NCBI RefSeq assembly: GCF_002095465.1
Contig: NZ_MLFP01000086.1
Coordinates: forward strand, 372,001 to 436,000
Direction of reading: 5' to 3'
DNA length: 64,000 nt
Source of the DNA: Pantoea rodasii
GTDB lineage: Bacteria > Pseudomonadota > Gammaproteobacteria > Enterobacterales > Enterobacteriaceae
Positions within the stretch are counted from its first letter, which is position 1, and each line of letters opens with the position of its first letter. Shown piece by piece: positions 44,701 through 53,913 of this stretch. Under the pieces are notes generated by a model. That model saw nothing but the letters and a program-made list of their open reading frames with translations, was not told where the DNA came from and ran no database searches. A program made the translations under genes and the position numbers.

Positions 44701-45957
44701 ATGACGCTGCTAGCTCTCGGAATCAACCACAAGACCGCACCTGTTGCGCTGCGCGAACGCGTTGCGTTTCTGCCAGACTCGCTGGATCAGGCGCTTAACA
44801 GCCTGCTGTCCCAGCCGATGGTGCAGAGTGGTGTGGTGCTCTCAACCTGTAATCGCACTGAACTCTACCTCAGCGTAGAGCAACAGACGGATTTGCAGGA
44901 GAGACTGGTGCGCTGGTTATGTGAGTATCACGATCTGCGTGAAGAGGATGTCCGTGCGAGCCTTTACTGGCATCAGGACAACGCCGCCGTCAGCCATCTG
45001 ATGCGCGTTGCCAGCGGTCTGGATTCGCTGGTGCTAGGCGAACCGCAGATTCTCGGGCAGGTTAAAAAAGCCCATGCGGATTCCTCGCGTGACCATGCGC
45101 TGAGCAGTGAGCTGGAGCGCATGTTCCAGAAAACCTTCTCCGTCGCGAAACGGGTGCGTACCGAAACCGAAATCGGTGCGAATGCCGTTTCGGTGGCCTT
45201 CGCGGCCTGTTCTCTGGCCCGTCAAATCTTTGAATCACTCAGCACCGTCAACGTGTTGCTGGTGGGTGCTGGTGAAACCATCGAGTTAGTGGCGCGTCAT
45301 CTGCGTGAGCATAAAGTGCAGAAGCTGATGATCGCCAACCGCACCCGTGAGCGCGCCCAACTGCTGGCCAACGAAGTTGGCGCAGAAGTGATCGGTTTAG
45401 GCGATATCGAAACGCGCCTGGCGGATGCCGACATCATTATTTCCTCGACCGCCAGCCCGCTGCCGATTATTGGCAAAGGCATGGTGGAGCGCGCGTTAAA
45501 AGCGCGTCGTAACCAGCCGATGCTGCTGGTGGATATCGCCGTTCCTCGCGATGTCGAACCTGAAGTGGGCAAACTGGCTAACGCCTATCTGTACAGCGTT
45601 GACGATTTGCAGGCGATCATTGAGCAGAATATGGCGCAGCGTAAAGCCGCCGCCGTGCAAGCCGAAAGTATTGTGGTGCAGGAGAGCGGTGAATTTATGG
45701 CGTGGCTGCGTGCGCAAAGCGCCGGCGACACCATTCGTGAATACCGCTCGCAGGCTGACGACGTCCGTGCTGAATTGCAGGAGCGTGCCATTGCCGCGCT
45801 GCGTCAGGGCGCGGATGCCGAAAAAGTATTGCAGGACCTGGCGCATAAGCTGACCAACCGTCTTATTCATGCACCCACCAAATCACTCCAGCAGGCCGCG
45901 CGCGATGGCGACAGCGAACGCCTGCAGATCTTACGTGACAGCCTCGGATTAGAGTAA
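44701..45957 (+). CDS. hemA: Glutamyl-tRNA reductase
   Basis: HemA reduces glutamyl-tRNA to glutamate-1-semialdehyde, the first committed step of haem synthesis. The catalytic Cys50 sits in VVLSTCNRTELYLS. The NADPH-binding domain has LLVGAGETIELVARHL, and the helical dimerisation domain closes with RDSLGLE. The ATG at 44701 gives the E. coli N-terminus MTLLALGINHKTAPV; the frame open from 44677 is not used. It has 418 residues and is followed by prfA after 41 bases. Confidence 0.97.
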   Translation: MTLLALGINHKTAPVALRERVAFLPDSLDQALNSLLSQPMVQSGVVLSTCNRTELYLSVEQQTDLQERLVRWLCEYHDLREEDVRASLYWHQDNAAVSHLMRVASGLDSLVLGEPQILGQVKKAHADSSRDHALSSELERMFQKTFSVAKRVRTETEIGANAVSVAFAACSLARQIFESLSTVNVLLVGAGETIELVARHLREHKVQKLMIANRTRERAQLLANEVGAEVIGLGDIETRLADADIIISSTASPLPIIGKGMVERALKARRNQPMLLVDIAVPRDVEPEVGKLANAYLYSVDDLQAIIEQNMAQRKAAAVQAESIVVQESGEFMAWLRAQSAGDTIREYRSQADDVRAELQERAIAALRQGADAEKVLQDLAHKLTNRLIHAPTKSLQQAARDGDSERLQILRDSLGLE

Positions 45958-45998
45958 TCTGGTCTGTCACGACCTATCACTGGGATACCCACAATTAC

Positions 45999-47079
45999 AT
46001 GAAGAGCTCTATTGTTGCCAAGCTGGAAGCCCTCCAGGAACGCCACGAAGAAGTGGAAGCGTTACTGGGCGATGCCGGCGTGATTGGCGATCAAGAACGT
46101 TTTCGCGCATTGTCACGTGAATATGCGCAGCTGACCGACGTAACGCACTGTTTCCGAGAGTGGCAGCAAGTGCAGGAAGATGTCGAAACCGCTGAGATGA
46201 TGCTCGACGATCCCGAAATGCGCGAAATGGCCAGCGAAGAATTAAAACTGTCGCGTGAGAAACGTGAAGTGCTGGAACAGCAGCTGCAGGTACTGTTGCT
46301 GCCGAAAGATCCCGATGATGAACGTCCCTGTTTGTCGAAGTCCGTGCCGGTACCGGCGGGGATGAAGCCGCCATTTTGCCGGCGATCTGTTCCGCATGTA
46401 CAGCCGTTACGCCGAAGCCCGTCGTTGGCAGGTGGAGATCATCAGCGCCAACGAAGGTGAACACGGCGGTTACAAAGAAGTGATTGCGCGCATTATTGGC
46501 GATGGCGCTTATGGCCGTTTGAAGTTTGAATCGGGTGGCCATCGCGTACAGCGTGTACCGGAAACCGAATCACAGGGCCGCATTCACACCTCGGCGTGCA
46601 CGGTAGCGGTGATGCCGGAGCTGCCAGAAGCAGACATGCCGGAAATTAACGCAGGCGATCTGAAGATCGACACCTTCCGTTCATCGGGTGCGGGCGGTCA
46701 GCACGTTAACACCACTGATTCCGCGATCCGTATTACTCACTTGCCAACCGGTATTGTGGTGGAGTGTCAGGACGAGCGTTCGCAGCATAAGAACAAAGCC
46801 AAAGCGTTGGCCGTTCTGGGTGCGCGTATTCATGCCGCCGAAACCGCCAAACGCAACGCAGCCGAAGCGTCAACGCGCCGCAATTTGCTGGGCAGCGGTG
46901 ACCGTTCAGACCGTAACCGCACTTACAACTTCCCACAGGGTCGTGTTACCGACCACCGTATCAACCTGACGCTTTACCGTCTGGATGAGACGATGGAAGG
47001 CAAGCTGGATACGCTGATTGAGCCGATTGTGCAGGAGTATCAGGCCGATCAGCTGGCGGCGCTGGCTGGACAAGACTGA
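45999..47079 (+). CDS. prfA: Peptide chain release factor 1 (two single-base frameshifts)
   Basis: RF1 reads UAA and UAG and triggers peptide release. The coding frame is interrupted twice. One base is missing near 46326-46331 (just after PKDPDDER) and one T is missing from the run at 46374-46377. Repairing the second restores EAAIFAGDLFRMYSRYAEA. The rest is intact, including the GAGGQHVNTTDS catalytic loop and the C-terminal QADQLAALAGQD. The repaired length is 360 residues, the same as E. coli. RF1 is normally essential, so the breaks are almost surely sequencing errors. The stop overlaps the prmC start (TGATG). Confidence 0.93.
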
Positions 47080-47909
47080 TGATGATTCGCCACTGGCTGA
47101 AGCAAGCGGTGGTTGTGCTCTGTGGCGGAGACAGCCCAAAACGGGACGCGGAAATCCTGCTGGGTTTCGTCACCGGAAAGTCGCGCAGTTGGCTGGTGGC
47201 GTTTGATGACACCGAACTCGACGCCGCTCAGTTGGCTCAACTCGATGCGTTACTGGCGCGTCGTGTTACGGGTGAGCCGATTGCGCATCTGGTGGGTGAA
47301 CGCGAGTTCTGGTCGCTGCCGTTGCGCGTCAATGATGCCACCTTAATCCCGCGCCCTGACACTGAAGTGTTGGTGGAGCAGGCGCTGGCGCATCTGCCCG
47401 CCGCACCGGCCTCGATACTGGATCTCGGCACCGGCACCGGTGCCATCGCGTTAGCCCTGGCGAGCGAACGTCCCGACTGCCAGGTGATCGGCTGTGATCG
47501 TATTGCTGCTGCCGTGACCCTCGCTGAAGAAAATGCCCAGCGTTTGCACATCAGCAACGCCCGTTTCCAGCTCAGCCACTGGTTCAGCGAACTCCCCAGC
47601 CAACGTTTTGACCTGATTGTCAGTAATCCTCCTTATATCGATGCCACCGATGAGCATCTGCAGCAGGGCGATGTGCGTTTCGAACCGCTCAGCGCGTTGG
47701 TTGCCGAAGATGCCGGACTGGCCGATCTCCGCTTTATTATTCAAAGTGCCCCTCAATGGTTGCAGCCTGGCGGCTGGCTGTTGCTGGAGCACGGCTGGCA
47801 GCAGGACGAAGCGGTGCGCGCCATTATGACGCAGCACGGTTATCAGCAGGTCAGCAGCGTTAACGATTATGGCGGCAATCCGCGCGTCACTCTTGGGCAA
47901 TTTTTTTGA
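47079..47909 (+). CDS. prmC: Release factor glutamine methyltransferase
   Basis: PrmC methylates the GGQ glutamine of RF1 and RF2. The SAM site is SILDLGTGTGAIALALA and the substrate-binding motif is LIVSNPPYIDA. The length is 276 residues. It overlaps the prfA stop and is followed closely by sirB2. ATG 47079 and 47082 are both possible. Confidence 0.96.
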   Translation: MMIRHWLKQAVVVLCGGDSPKRDAEILLGFVTGKSRSWLVAFDDTELDAAQLAQLDALLARRVTGEPIAHLVGEREFWSLPLRVNDATLIPRPDTEVLVEQALAHLPAAPASILDLGTGTGAIALALASERPDCQVIGCDRIAAAVTLAEENAQRLHISNARFQLSHWFSELPSQRFDLIVSNPPYIDATDEHLQQGDVRFEPLSALVAEDAGLADLRFIIQSAPQWLQPGGWLLLEHGWQQDEAVRAIMTQHGYQQVSSVNDYGGNPRVTLGQFF

Positions 47910-47920
47910 TTTAAGGAAGC

Positions 47921-48322
47921 ATGATGGCAAGCTGGTACCCGCTGATTAAACATTTTCACCTCCTGACGGTTGCCCTCACCATCAGCTTGTTTCTCGTGCG
48001 TTTTTACTGGTTAACCACCGGTTCCGCGATGTTGCAGCGTCGTTGGGTGCGTATCGCGCCACACATCAATGACACTTTCCTGCTATTGAGCGGCGTGGGG
48101 TTGGTGCTGATCACCCACTTTTATCCGTTCTCACTGCAAGGAAGCTGGCTGACTGAGAAGCTGTTAGGGGTTATTATCTACATCGCCTTAGGTTCCGTGG
48201 CATTGAGCCGTCGCCCGCGCAAGATGGGGACACGTTGGATCGCCTGCCTGGTTGCAATCGTAGCACTGCTGATTGTGATTAAGCTGGCGATGACCAAAAT
48301 GCCGATATTGGGGATAGCATGA
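47921..48322 (+). CDS. sirB2: SirB2 family membrane protein
   Basis: This 133-residue protein has four membrane helices and the family start SWYPLIKHFHLLTVALTISLF. No firm function is known. It is placed between prmC and sirB1 as in E. coli, and its stop overlaps the sirB1 start (ATGA). AAGGAAGC precedes two possible ATG codons (47921 and 47924). Confidence 0.92.
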   Translation: MMASWYPLIKHFHLLTVALTISLFLVRFYWLTTGSAMLQRRWVRIAPHINDTFLLLSGVGLVLITHFYPFSLQGSWLTEKLLGVIIYIALGSVALSRRPRKMGTRWIACLVAIVALLIVIKLAMTKMPILGIA

Positions 48323-49128
48323 CCTCGCCAGAGCAACTTGATTACAATGAAACACCGTTGAGTGAAGCGGTGATTGGTGCGACCTGCGCCATACGCAATG
48401 ATTTTTCCGCGCCCTCTGTGCAGCAACAGTTAGCGGCGTTAGTAGAAGAAGCCCGCGAGTATGTCAGCAACGAACAAGATGCCGACCTGCAGTTAGGCAA
48501 GCTGCTTGAACTGTTCTATCGTGAATGGGGATTTGGCGGCGCCAGCGGCGTCTACAATTTGTCCGACGCGCTGTGGATCGATAAAGTGCTGAAGAGCCGT
48601 CAGGGCACTGCTGTATCGCTGGGAGTCATTTTGCTGCACATCGCGGATGAGCTGGAACTGCCGTTGATGCCGGTGATTTTCCCGACCCAGCTGATTTTGC
48701 GTGCAGACTGGCTGGATGGCGAAATGTGGCTGATCAATCCGTTCAACGGTGAAACGCTGGATACCCACACGCTGGAAGTGTGGCTGAAAGGCAATATTAG
48801 CCCTACCGCCAAGCTCTACAATGATGATCTTGATGAAGCTAAGACCATCAACGTAATGCGTAAAATGCTGGATACGCTGAAAGCGGCGCTGATGGAAGAG
48901 AAGCAGATGGAACTGGCGCTGAATGTCAGCCAGGTGTTACTGCAGATTGATCCCGATGATCCCTATGAAATACGCGATCGGGGTTTAATCTACGCTCAGT
49001 TGGAGTGCGAGCATATCGCGCTCACCGATTTGACCTACTTCGTTGAGCAGTGTCCTGAGGACCCGGTCAGCGAAATGATTAAAGTGCAGATTCACGCAAT
49101 TGAACAGAAACAGGTGACGCTGCACTAA
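48319..49128 (+). CDS. sirB1: SirB1 family protein (transglutaminase-like/TPR)
   Basis: This 269-residue cytoplasmic protein has an N-terminal SirB1 domain distantly related to transglutaminases (FYREWGFGGASGVYNLSDAL). A tetratricopeptide-like C-terminal part follows (ALNVSQVLLQIDPDDPYEIR). Biochemical role is not established. It lies between sirB2 and kdsA, the conserved order. Confidence 0.92.
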   Translation: MTSPEQLDYNETPLSEAVIGATCAIRNDFSAPSVQQQLAALVEEAREYVSNEQDADLQLGKLLELFYREWGFGGASGVYNLSDALWIDKVLKSRQGTAVSLGVILLHIADELELPLMPVIFPTQLILRADWLDGEMWLINPFNGETLDTHTLEVWLKGNISPTAKLYNDDLDEAKTINVMRKMLDTLKAALMEEKQMELALNVSQVLLQIDPDDPYEIRDRGLIYAQLECEHIALTDLTYFVEQCPEDPVSEMIKVQIHAIEQKQVTLH

Positions 49129-49154
49129 GCGTCCCTCGATAAAAAGGAAAGGGC

Positions 49155-50009
49155 ATGACTCAGAAAGTAGTGAATATTGGCGATATCAAGGTCGCAAACG
49201 ATCTGCCATTTGTTCTCTTTGGTGGTATGAACGTGCTGGAATCGCGCGACCTCGCCATGCGTATTTGCGAACACTACGTAAAAGTAACCGACAAACTCGG
49301 TATCCCTTACGTGTTCAAAGCCTCATTCGATAAAGCCAACCGCTCATCGATCAAATCCTACCGTGGTCCGGGTCTGGAAGAGGGCATGAAGATTTTCCAG
49401 GAGCTGAAGCAGGCTTTCGGCGTGAAAATCATCACTGACGTGCACGAAGCTTCACAGGCGCAGCCAGTGGCGGATGTGGTGGATGTGATTCAGCTGCCTG
49501 CGTTCCTCGCGCGTCAGACCGATTTGGTAGAAGCGATGGCGAAAACCGGTGCGGTCATTAACATCAAAAAACCTCAGTTCGTCAGCCCTGGCCAGATGGG
49601 TAACATTGTCGACAAATTCGCTGAAGGCGGTAACGACAAAGTGATCCTGTGCGATCGCGGCAGCAACTTCGGTTATGACAACCTGGTTGTCGATATGCTG
49701 GGCTTCAACGTGATGAAGAACGTCACCAACAACAGCCCGGTGATCTTCGATGTGACCCACGCGCTGCAAACGCGCGATCCGTTTGGCGCAGCGTCAGGCG
49801 GCCGTCGTGCGCAGGTAGCTGAACTGGCACGTGCCGGTATGGCAGTTGGCATTGCGGGTCTGTTTATTGAAGCGCACCCAGAACCGAACAGCGCTAAATG
49901 CGATGGTCCTTCCGCGTTGCCGTTGGATAAGCTGGAGCCGTTCCTGGCGCAGATGAAAGCCATCGATGACCTGGTGAAGAACTTCCCAGAGCTGGATACC
50001 AGCAACTAA
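49155..50009 (+). CDS. kdsA: 3-deoxy-8-phosphooctulonate synthase
   Basis: KdsA condenses PEP with arabinose-5-phosphate to make Kdo-8-phosphate for lipopolysaccharide. The 284-residue product is nearly identical to the E. coli enzyme, with YVFKASFDKANRSS, GVKIITDVHEASQA and KCDGPSALPLDKLEPFL. The ATG follows AAAGGAAAGGGC. It ends the hemA-kdsA gene string at a strong terminator. Confidence 0.97.
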   Translation: MTQKVVNIGDIKVANDLPFVLFGGMNVLESRDLAMRICEHYVKVTDKLGIPYVFKASFDKANRSSIKSYRGPGLEEGMKIFQELKQAFGVKIITDVHEASQAQPVADVVDVIQLPAFLARQTDLVEAMAKTGAVINIKKPQFVSPGQMGNIVDKFAEGGNDKVILCDRGSNFGYDNLVVDMLGFNVMKNVTNNSPVIFDVTHALQTRDPFGAASGGRRAQVAELARAGMAVGIAGLFIEAHPEPNSAKCDGPSALPLDKLEPFLAQMKAIDDLVKNFPELDTSN

Positions 50010-50030
50010 TTGCTGAGTGCAGATGTGAGA

Positions 50031-50054
50031 AAGGCGCCGACAGGCGCCTTTTTT
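50031..50054 (+). terminator. kdsA terminator
   Basis: A perfect 8-bp stem (50031-50038 with 50043-50050, GACA loop) is followed by T residues. Confidence 0.92.
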
Positions 50055-50080
50055 ATGGCATCAAAACCAGGGTTGGGACG

Positions 50081-51172
50081 CTACAGCATAATCGTCAGCA
50101 AATAACCCGCAAACAGTGCCAGATGCGCGGCACCGTTGAGCACGTTGGTACGGCCCGTCGAAAATGAAATGTGGCACAGAATCAGTGCGGCACTCATGAT
50201 CACCATCTGTGGCGGCTCAAGACCAAACACTAACTCCTGGCCGGTCAGCGTCGCGATGATGCTCACGGCAGGCACCGTCAAAGATATTGTCGCCAGCACC
50301 GAACCAAAGAACAGGTTCATGGCGCGCTGCACCTGATTCATCAATACCGCTTTAATCGCTCCCAAACCTTCTGGCGAGAGAATCAGCAGCGCGACCAGGA
50401 AACCGGTGAACTGTTCAGGTGCATTCAGTTCAGTCAGCAAACTTTCCAGCGTATTGGCGTTCATTTTGGTGACGCTGATAACGGCAATCAGATGCACAAT
50501 CAGCCAAACGGTGTGCCACAACGAGCTGTGCGCTGATGGCTTACCATGATGCGGATCGCCATCATCACCTTCATCTTCGTGTTCGTAGACAAACAGGCTC
50601 TGATGCGTTTTGGTTTGAATCAGCAGAAACACGCCGTACATGGCCGCGGAAATCGCTGCGATGATCAGTGCCTGCGCGGTGGTGAAATTGCCGCCCGGCA
50701 GTGCGTTAGGGAATACCAGGACTAAAATCGCCAGCGGGAAAATGGCGATCATGTACTGCTTAACCCCCGCCAGATTGACGTACTGCGTGGCAAATTTACG
50801 GCCGCCCAGCAGCAACGCAAAACCGACCAGGCCGCCGGTCACTATCATAATGATGGAGTAAAGCGTGTCGCGCATTAAGGCCGGTGCGGCATCGCCGGTG
50901 GCCATAAGCGCGGAGATCAGGCTGACCTCCAGAATCACCACAGATAAACTGAGAATCAGTGAGCCATAGGGTTCACCCAGGCGGTGTGCCAGTACGTCAG
51001 CATGTCGCACCACGCTAAATGCACTGCAAAGAATGGCTACCAGCGCCAATAGGTTGATGCCGATAACGGGCATCAATGACGTTTGACCGCCAAAGAAGCT
51101 CAGCACGGTCAGGGCAATAATAGGAAAAATCAGCGAGTACTCGGTGTGTCGGGTTTTCTCATGTGTAGCCAT
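50081..51172 (-). CDS. chaA: Sodium-potassium/calcium-proton antiporter ChaA
   Basis: ChaA exchanges Ca2+, Na+ or K+ for protons at the inner membrane. The 363-residue protein has about 11 helices. Two CaCA-type repeats with the key glutamates appear in LSLSVVILEVSLISALMATG and LILSPEGLGAIKAVLMNQVQ. An acidic and histidine-rich loop (EHEDEGDDGDPHHGK) joins the halves. It converges on kdsA as in E. coli. Confidence 0.95.
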   Translation of the reverse strand: MATHEKTRHTEYSLIFPIIALTVLSFFGGQTSLMPVIGINLLALVAILCSAFSVVRHADVLAHRLGEPYGSLILSLSVVILEVSLISALMATGDAAPALMRDTLYSIIMIVTGGLVGFALLLGGRKFATQYVNLAGVKQYMIAIFPLAILVLVFPNALPGGNFTTAQALIIAAISAAMYGVFLLIQTKTHQSLFVYEHEDEGDDGDPHHGKPSAHSSLWHTVWLIVHLIAVISVTKMNANTLESLLTELNAPEQFTGFLVALLILSPEGLGAIKAVLMNQVQRAMNLFFGSVLATISLTVPAVSIIATLTGQELVFGLEPPQMVIMSAALILCHISFSTGRTNVLNGAAHLALFAGYLLTIML

Positions 51173-51762
51173 TCACCATCCTCTCCGGCAAAAACAACAA
51201 AAACAGGCGATCAGTGCCTGATAAATATAATGACTTTTATGACGCTACGCAGTGTAACTTTTCAACAATTGTGTTGCAGGCTTTTTACGCGACTTTACTT
51301 TAGTGCCTTTTTATCGCTAACACAGTGAAAGTGTCAGTTATCCCACGATAACAGGCTAAATTCATCGAGTTGAGAAATAATTAAAGTTTATTATCTTCGT
51401 GAATAAAGCCAAAATTTGTGAGGATTAATAGTCTTTATTCTGCTTATGACTGAATTGATGAAGGTGGATTGAGTAAAGTACGTGTTTATCGCCCTGGCTT
51501 GGACTGGGAGGCGAAAAGGGACGGATCAGATCATTCATTCGCTCGTAAAATCTGACCTTCGATCTTCACTTTATTTAAGTTCTTCACCAGGCAGCCGATG
51601 CTATTTACAAAGAATTTCCCCTTTGTGATCGGGGTCAATCTTGAAACTATTGTTAAAAATGCATTAATGTCTTCTCTTAAGTCGACGAACGCGTGTTGCC
51701 TGTAAGACATCTTTTTTGAGGAGCCGAACCGACAGGATGTCAGCGCAGTAGAGGAGGTCGCA
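51173..51762. other. Gap between chaA and chaC with no accepted gene (chaB absent)
   Basis: About 590 AT-rich bases lie between chaA (leftward) and chaC (rightward). In E. coli the small chaB gene precedes chaC; no ChaB-like frame is present here. A minus-strand frame at 51531-51872 overlaps chaC and has no ribosome-binding site; it was not accepted. A small hairpin GTTATC-CCAC-GATAAC lies near 51337-51352. Confidence 0.5.
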
Positions 51763-52431
51763 TTGTTAACCCGGGAATTTCTGTTAAAAGCCGATTGTAA
51801 AACGTCATTTGGTGATATCGACGAGTCGCTGCTGTGGAGCTGTGAAAAGCGCGCCGCATCGCTGGCTGCCACGCTTGCCTGTCGCCCTGACCAAAGCCCG
51901 GTGTGGATTTTTGGCTACGGTTCCCTGATGTGGAACCCAGTATTTGAAGCTGAAGAAGTCTCTTCCGGACGCCTGGAAGGATGGCACCGTGCGTTCTGCC
52001 TGCGTCTCACCGCAGGACGCGGCACCGTCTCCGCACCTGGCCGCATGCTGGCGCTGAAAGAAGGGGGTTCCACCAGTGGGCTGGCTTTTCGCCTGCCGGA
52101 GGCGCGTTTGCACGACGAACTGGAACTGTTGTGGAAGCGCGAGATGATCACCGGCTGCTATCTGCCGACATGGTGTGAGCTGGAGCTGGATGATGACCGC
52201 ACCGTCACGGCGCTGGTGTTTATCATGGACCCGCGCCACCCGTTGTATGAAGCGGATTCCTGTCGTAGCACTATCGCGCCATTGATCGCCCAGGCCAGCG
52301 GACCGCTGGGGACCAATGCACAATACCTGTACTCGCTAGAGCAGGAACTGGGGAAACGCGGCATGCAGGAAGACGCGTTAACGCGTCTGGCGGCGGAAGT
52401 CAGGGCGCTGCAGCAATCTACAGCGCGCTAA
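51763..52431 (+). CDS. chaC: Glutathione-specific gamma-glutamylcyclotransferase ChaC
   Basis: ChaC degrades glutathione to 5-oxoproline and Cys-Gly. The substrate-binding motif is VWIFGYGSLMWNP and the catalytic glutamate is in LWKREMITGCYLPTW. The start is TTG at 51763, supported by GAGGAGG five bases upstream and by the E. coli-like N-terminus LTREFLLKADCKT. It has 222 residues, shorter at the C-terminus than E. coli ChaC. Its stop directly abuts the stop of the convergent kinase gene, with no space for a terminator. Confidence 0.94.
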   Translation: MLTREFLLKADCKTSFGDIDESLLWSCEKRAASLAATLACRPDQSPVWIFGYGSLMWNPVFEAEEVSSGRLEGWHRAFCLRLTAGRGTVSAPGRMLALKEGGSTSGLAFRLPEARLHDELELLWKREMITGCYLPTWCELELDDDRTVTALVFIMDPRHPLYEADSCRSTIAPLIAQASGPLGTNAQYLYSLEQELGKRGMQEDALTRLAAEVRALQQSTAR

Positions 52432-53847
52432 TCAAGGCTTACCCGGATTAATCAGCCAGGTTCCCGGCTTGTCGATGGTTAACGACTGGCTCAGCACCTG
52501 GCTGCCGTTATGCACTTCTATACGATAATTTCCCGCCGCCAGGTTCAGTGAAGCAAAACCACTGCTGGCGGGTTTTACATCTTTCGCTTCGCCGTTAAGC
52601 AGCACTTTTTCGCCCTCCTGCAAACGGAGATAAACGGTCGCCAGGCTTGGCGCGCTGCCTGCTGCATTATTACTGGCTACCGGAGCTGACGCAGAAGGCG
52701 CGGCGGCTATTGGCGCGGTCTCACTGTGGCGGTTGGTTTTCCACACCACGACCACCACCGCCAGGATAGCAATTGCGGCAGCGGCCACCAGGCCCGGCGA
52801 GAGGCGGCGCACGTTACGTGGTGTCACGGGTTCAATCGCGGCCGCAGCATGATTCACCGCCATAACCTGCGGTTCAGGCACGACAATGGCGACCGGCTCA
52901 GCCGCAGGGGCTTCTGCTGCCACCGGGAAGGTGGTGACCAGCGCTTCAACGTCGCTGACCGGCAGATCAATCAAACTGGCGAAGGCATCAATGCTCTGTG
53001 GGCGGTCGGCAGGTTTCATCGCCAGCGCGCAATCAATCGCATGCAGGAGCGGCAGCGAGTAACCTTCGGGCTGACGTTCTACCAGCGGCTGATAGTTATC
53101 TTCAATGCAGCGCACCACGCTGACCGGCGGCGCGTGACCGGCGATCAGATTGTGCAGCACCGCGCCAAGTGCGTAGATATCAGTCCACGGCCCTTGTTCA
53201 ATTTCACCTTCTTCGCTGTACTGCTCGATCGGCGCAAAGCCGGGTTTCAGCATGATCTCGGTTTCATCGGAGAGATTACCGATTTCCTTCCGCGCTGAAC
53301 CAAAATCCAGCAATACCGGCAGCTGATTTTCCTGAATCTGGATATTATCCAGCGAGATATCACGATGCAGATAACCGGCGGCGTGGATGGTGTTGATGGC
53401 ACCAAACAGCGGCGGTAACAGGCGACGAATCCAGGCTTCATCGATACTATCCGGGCTGGTAACCTGCCACTCTTTCAACGTCATACCGCTGTAATAAAGC
53501 GTGCCCATATACGCGGTGTCATTCTCTTCCCAGAAGCGCAACACATGCAGCAAACCGGGATGATTAAAGCGCGCCAGCAGACGGGCTTCCTGGATAAAAC
53601 TGCTGCGACCGGCATTAAACAGTTTCTGGAAGCGCTCACCGCGTAACTCCAGCGACAGGTCATCCGCACGCACCGCCAGTGAAACCGGCATGTACTCTTT
53701 GATAGCGATAGTCCGTTCCAGCTGATGGTCCCAGGCACGATAAACAATGCCAAAGCCACCGCCGCCAATCACTTCCTTGATTTCAAATTCATTAAACCGG
53801 TAACCCGCAGGCAGGGCATTCGGTGTGTGGTTTTCGTTTGCCGACAT
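52432..53847 (-). CDS. Membrane-anchored Ser/Thr protein kinase (T6SS PpkA-like)
   Basis: The 471-residue protein has an N-terminal Hanks-type kinase domain. It shows the glycine loop IGGGGFGIVYR, Lys50 in TIAIKEYMP, the catalytic loop YLHRDISLDN (Asp163) and LLDFGSARKE. A proline/alanine-rich linker leads to one membrane helix (about 351-369) and a periplasmic C-terminal domain resembling a PEGA fold (EKVLLNGEAKDVKP, LNLAAGNYRIEVHN). In T6SS, PpkA phosphorylates FHA proteins and is opposed by PppA. The ATG at 53847 (MSANENH) is preferred to a GTG at 53865. It is the last gene of the module. Confidence 0.88.
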   Translation of the reverse strand: MSANENHTPNALPAGYRFNEFEIKEVIGGGGFGIVYRAWDHQLERTIAIKEYMPVSLAVRADDLSLELRGERFQKLFNAGRSSFIQEARLLARFNHPGLLHVLRFWEENDTAYMGTLYYSGMTLKEWQVTSPDSIDEAWIRRLLPPLFGAINTIHAAGYLHRDISLDNIQIQENQLPVLLDFGSARKEIGNLSDETEIMLKPGFAPIEQYSEEGEIEQGPWTDIYALGAVLHNLIAGHAPPVSVVRCIEDNYQPLVERQPEGYSLPLLHAIDCALAMKPADRPQSIDAFASLIDLPVSDVEALVTTFPVAAEAPAAEPVAIVVPEPQVMAVNHAAAAIEPVTPRNVRRLSPGLVAAAAIAILAVVVVVWKTNRHSETAPIAAAPSASAPVASNNAAGSAPSLATVYLRLQEGEKVLLNGEAKDVKPASSGFASLNLAAGNYRIEVHNGSQVLSQSLTIDKPGTWLINPGKP

Positions 53848-53913
53848 AGTGAACTCTCTGAACACGTCCTGTAGCGCCTGCCAGTCTGTTTGACGTCAGG
53901 CGACGACCGCTAA

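Noticed and set aside
45999..46460. Programmed frameshifting in the release factor gene
   Set aside because: Programmed frameshifting is known for prfB, not prfA, and the sites lack the internal UGA arrangement. Two separate missing bases fit sequence error.
51531..51872. Minus-strand ORF in the chaA-chaC gap
   Set aside because: It overlaps the well-supported chaC start and has no ribosome-binding site or known family, although its C-terminal 60 residues look somewhat protein-like.
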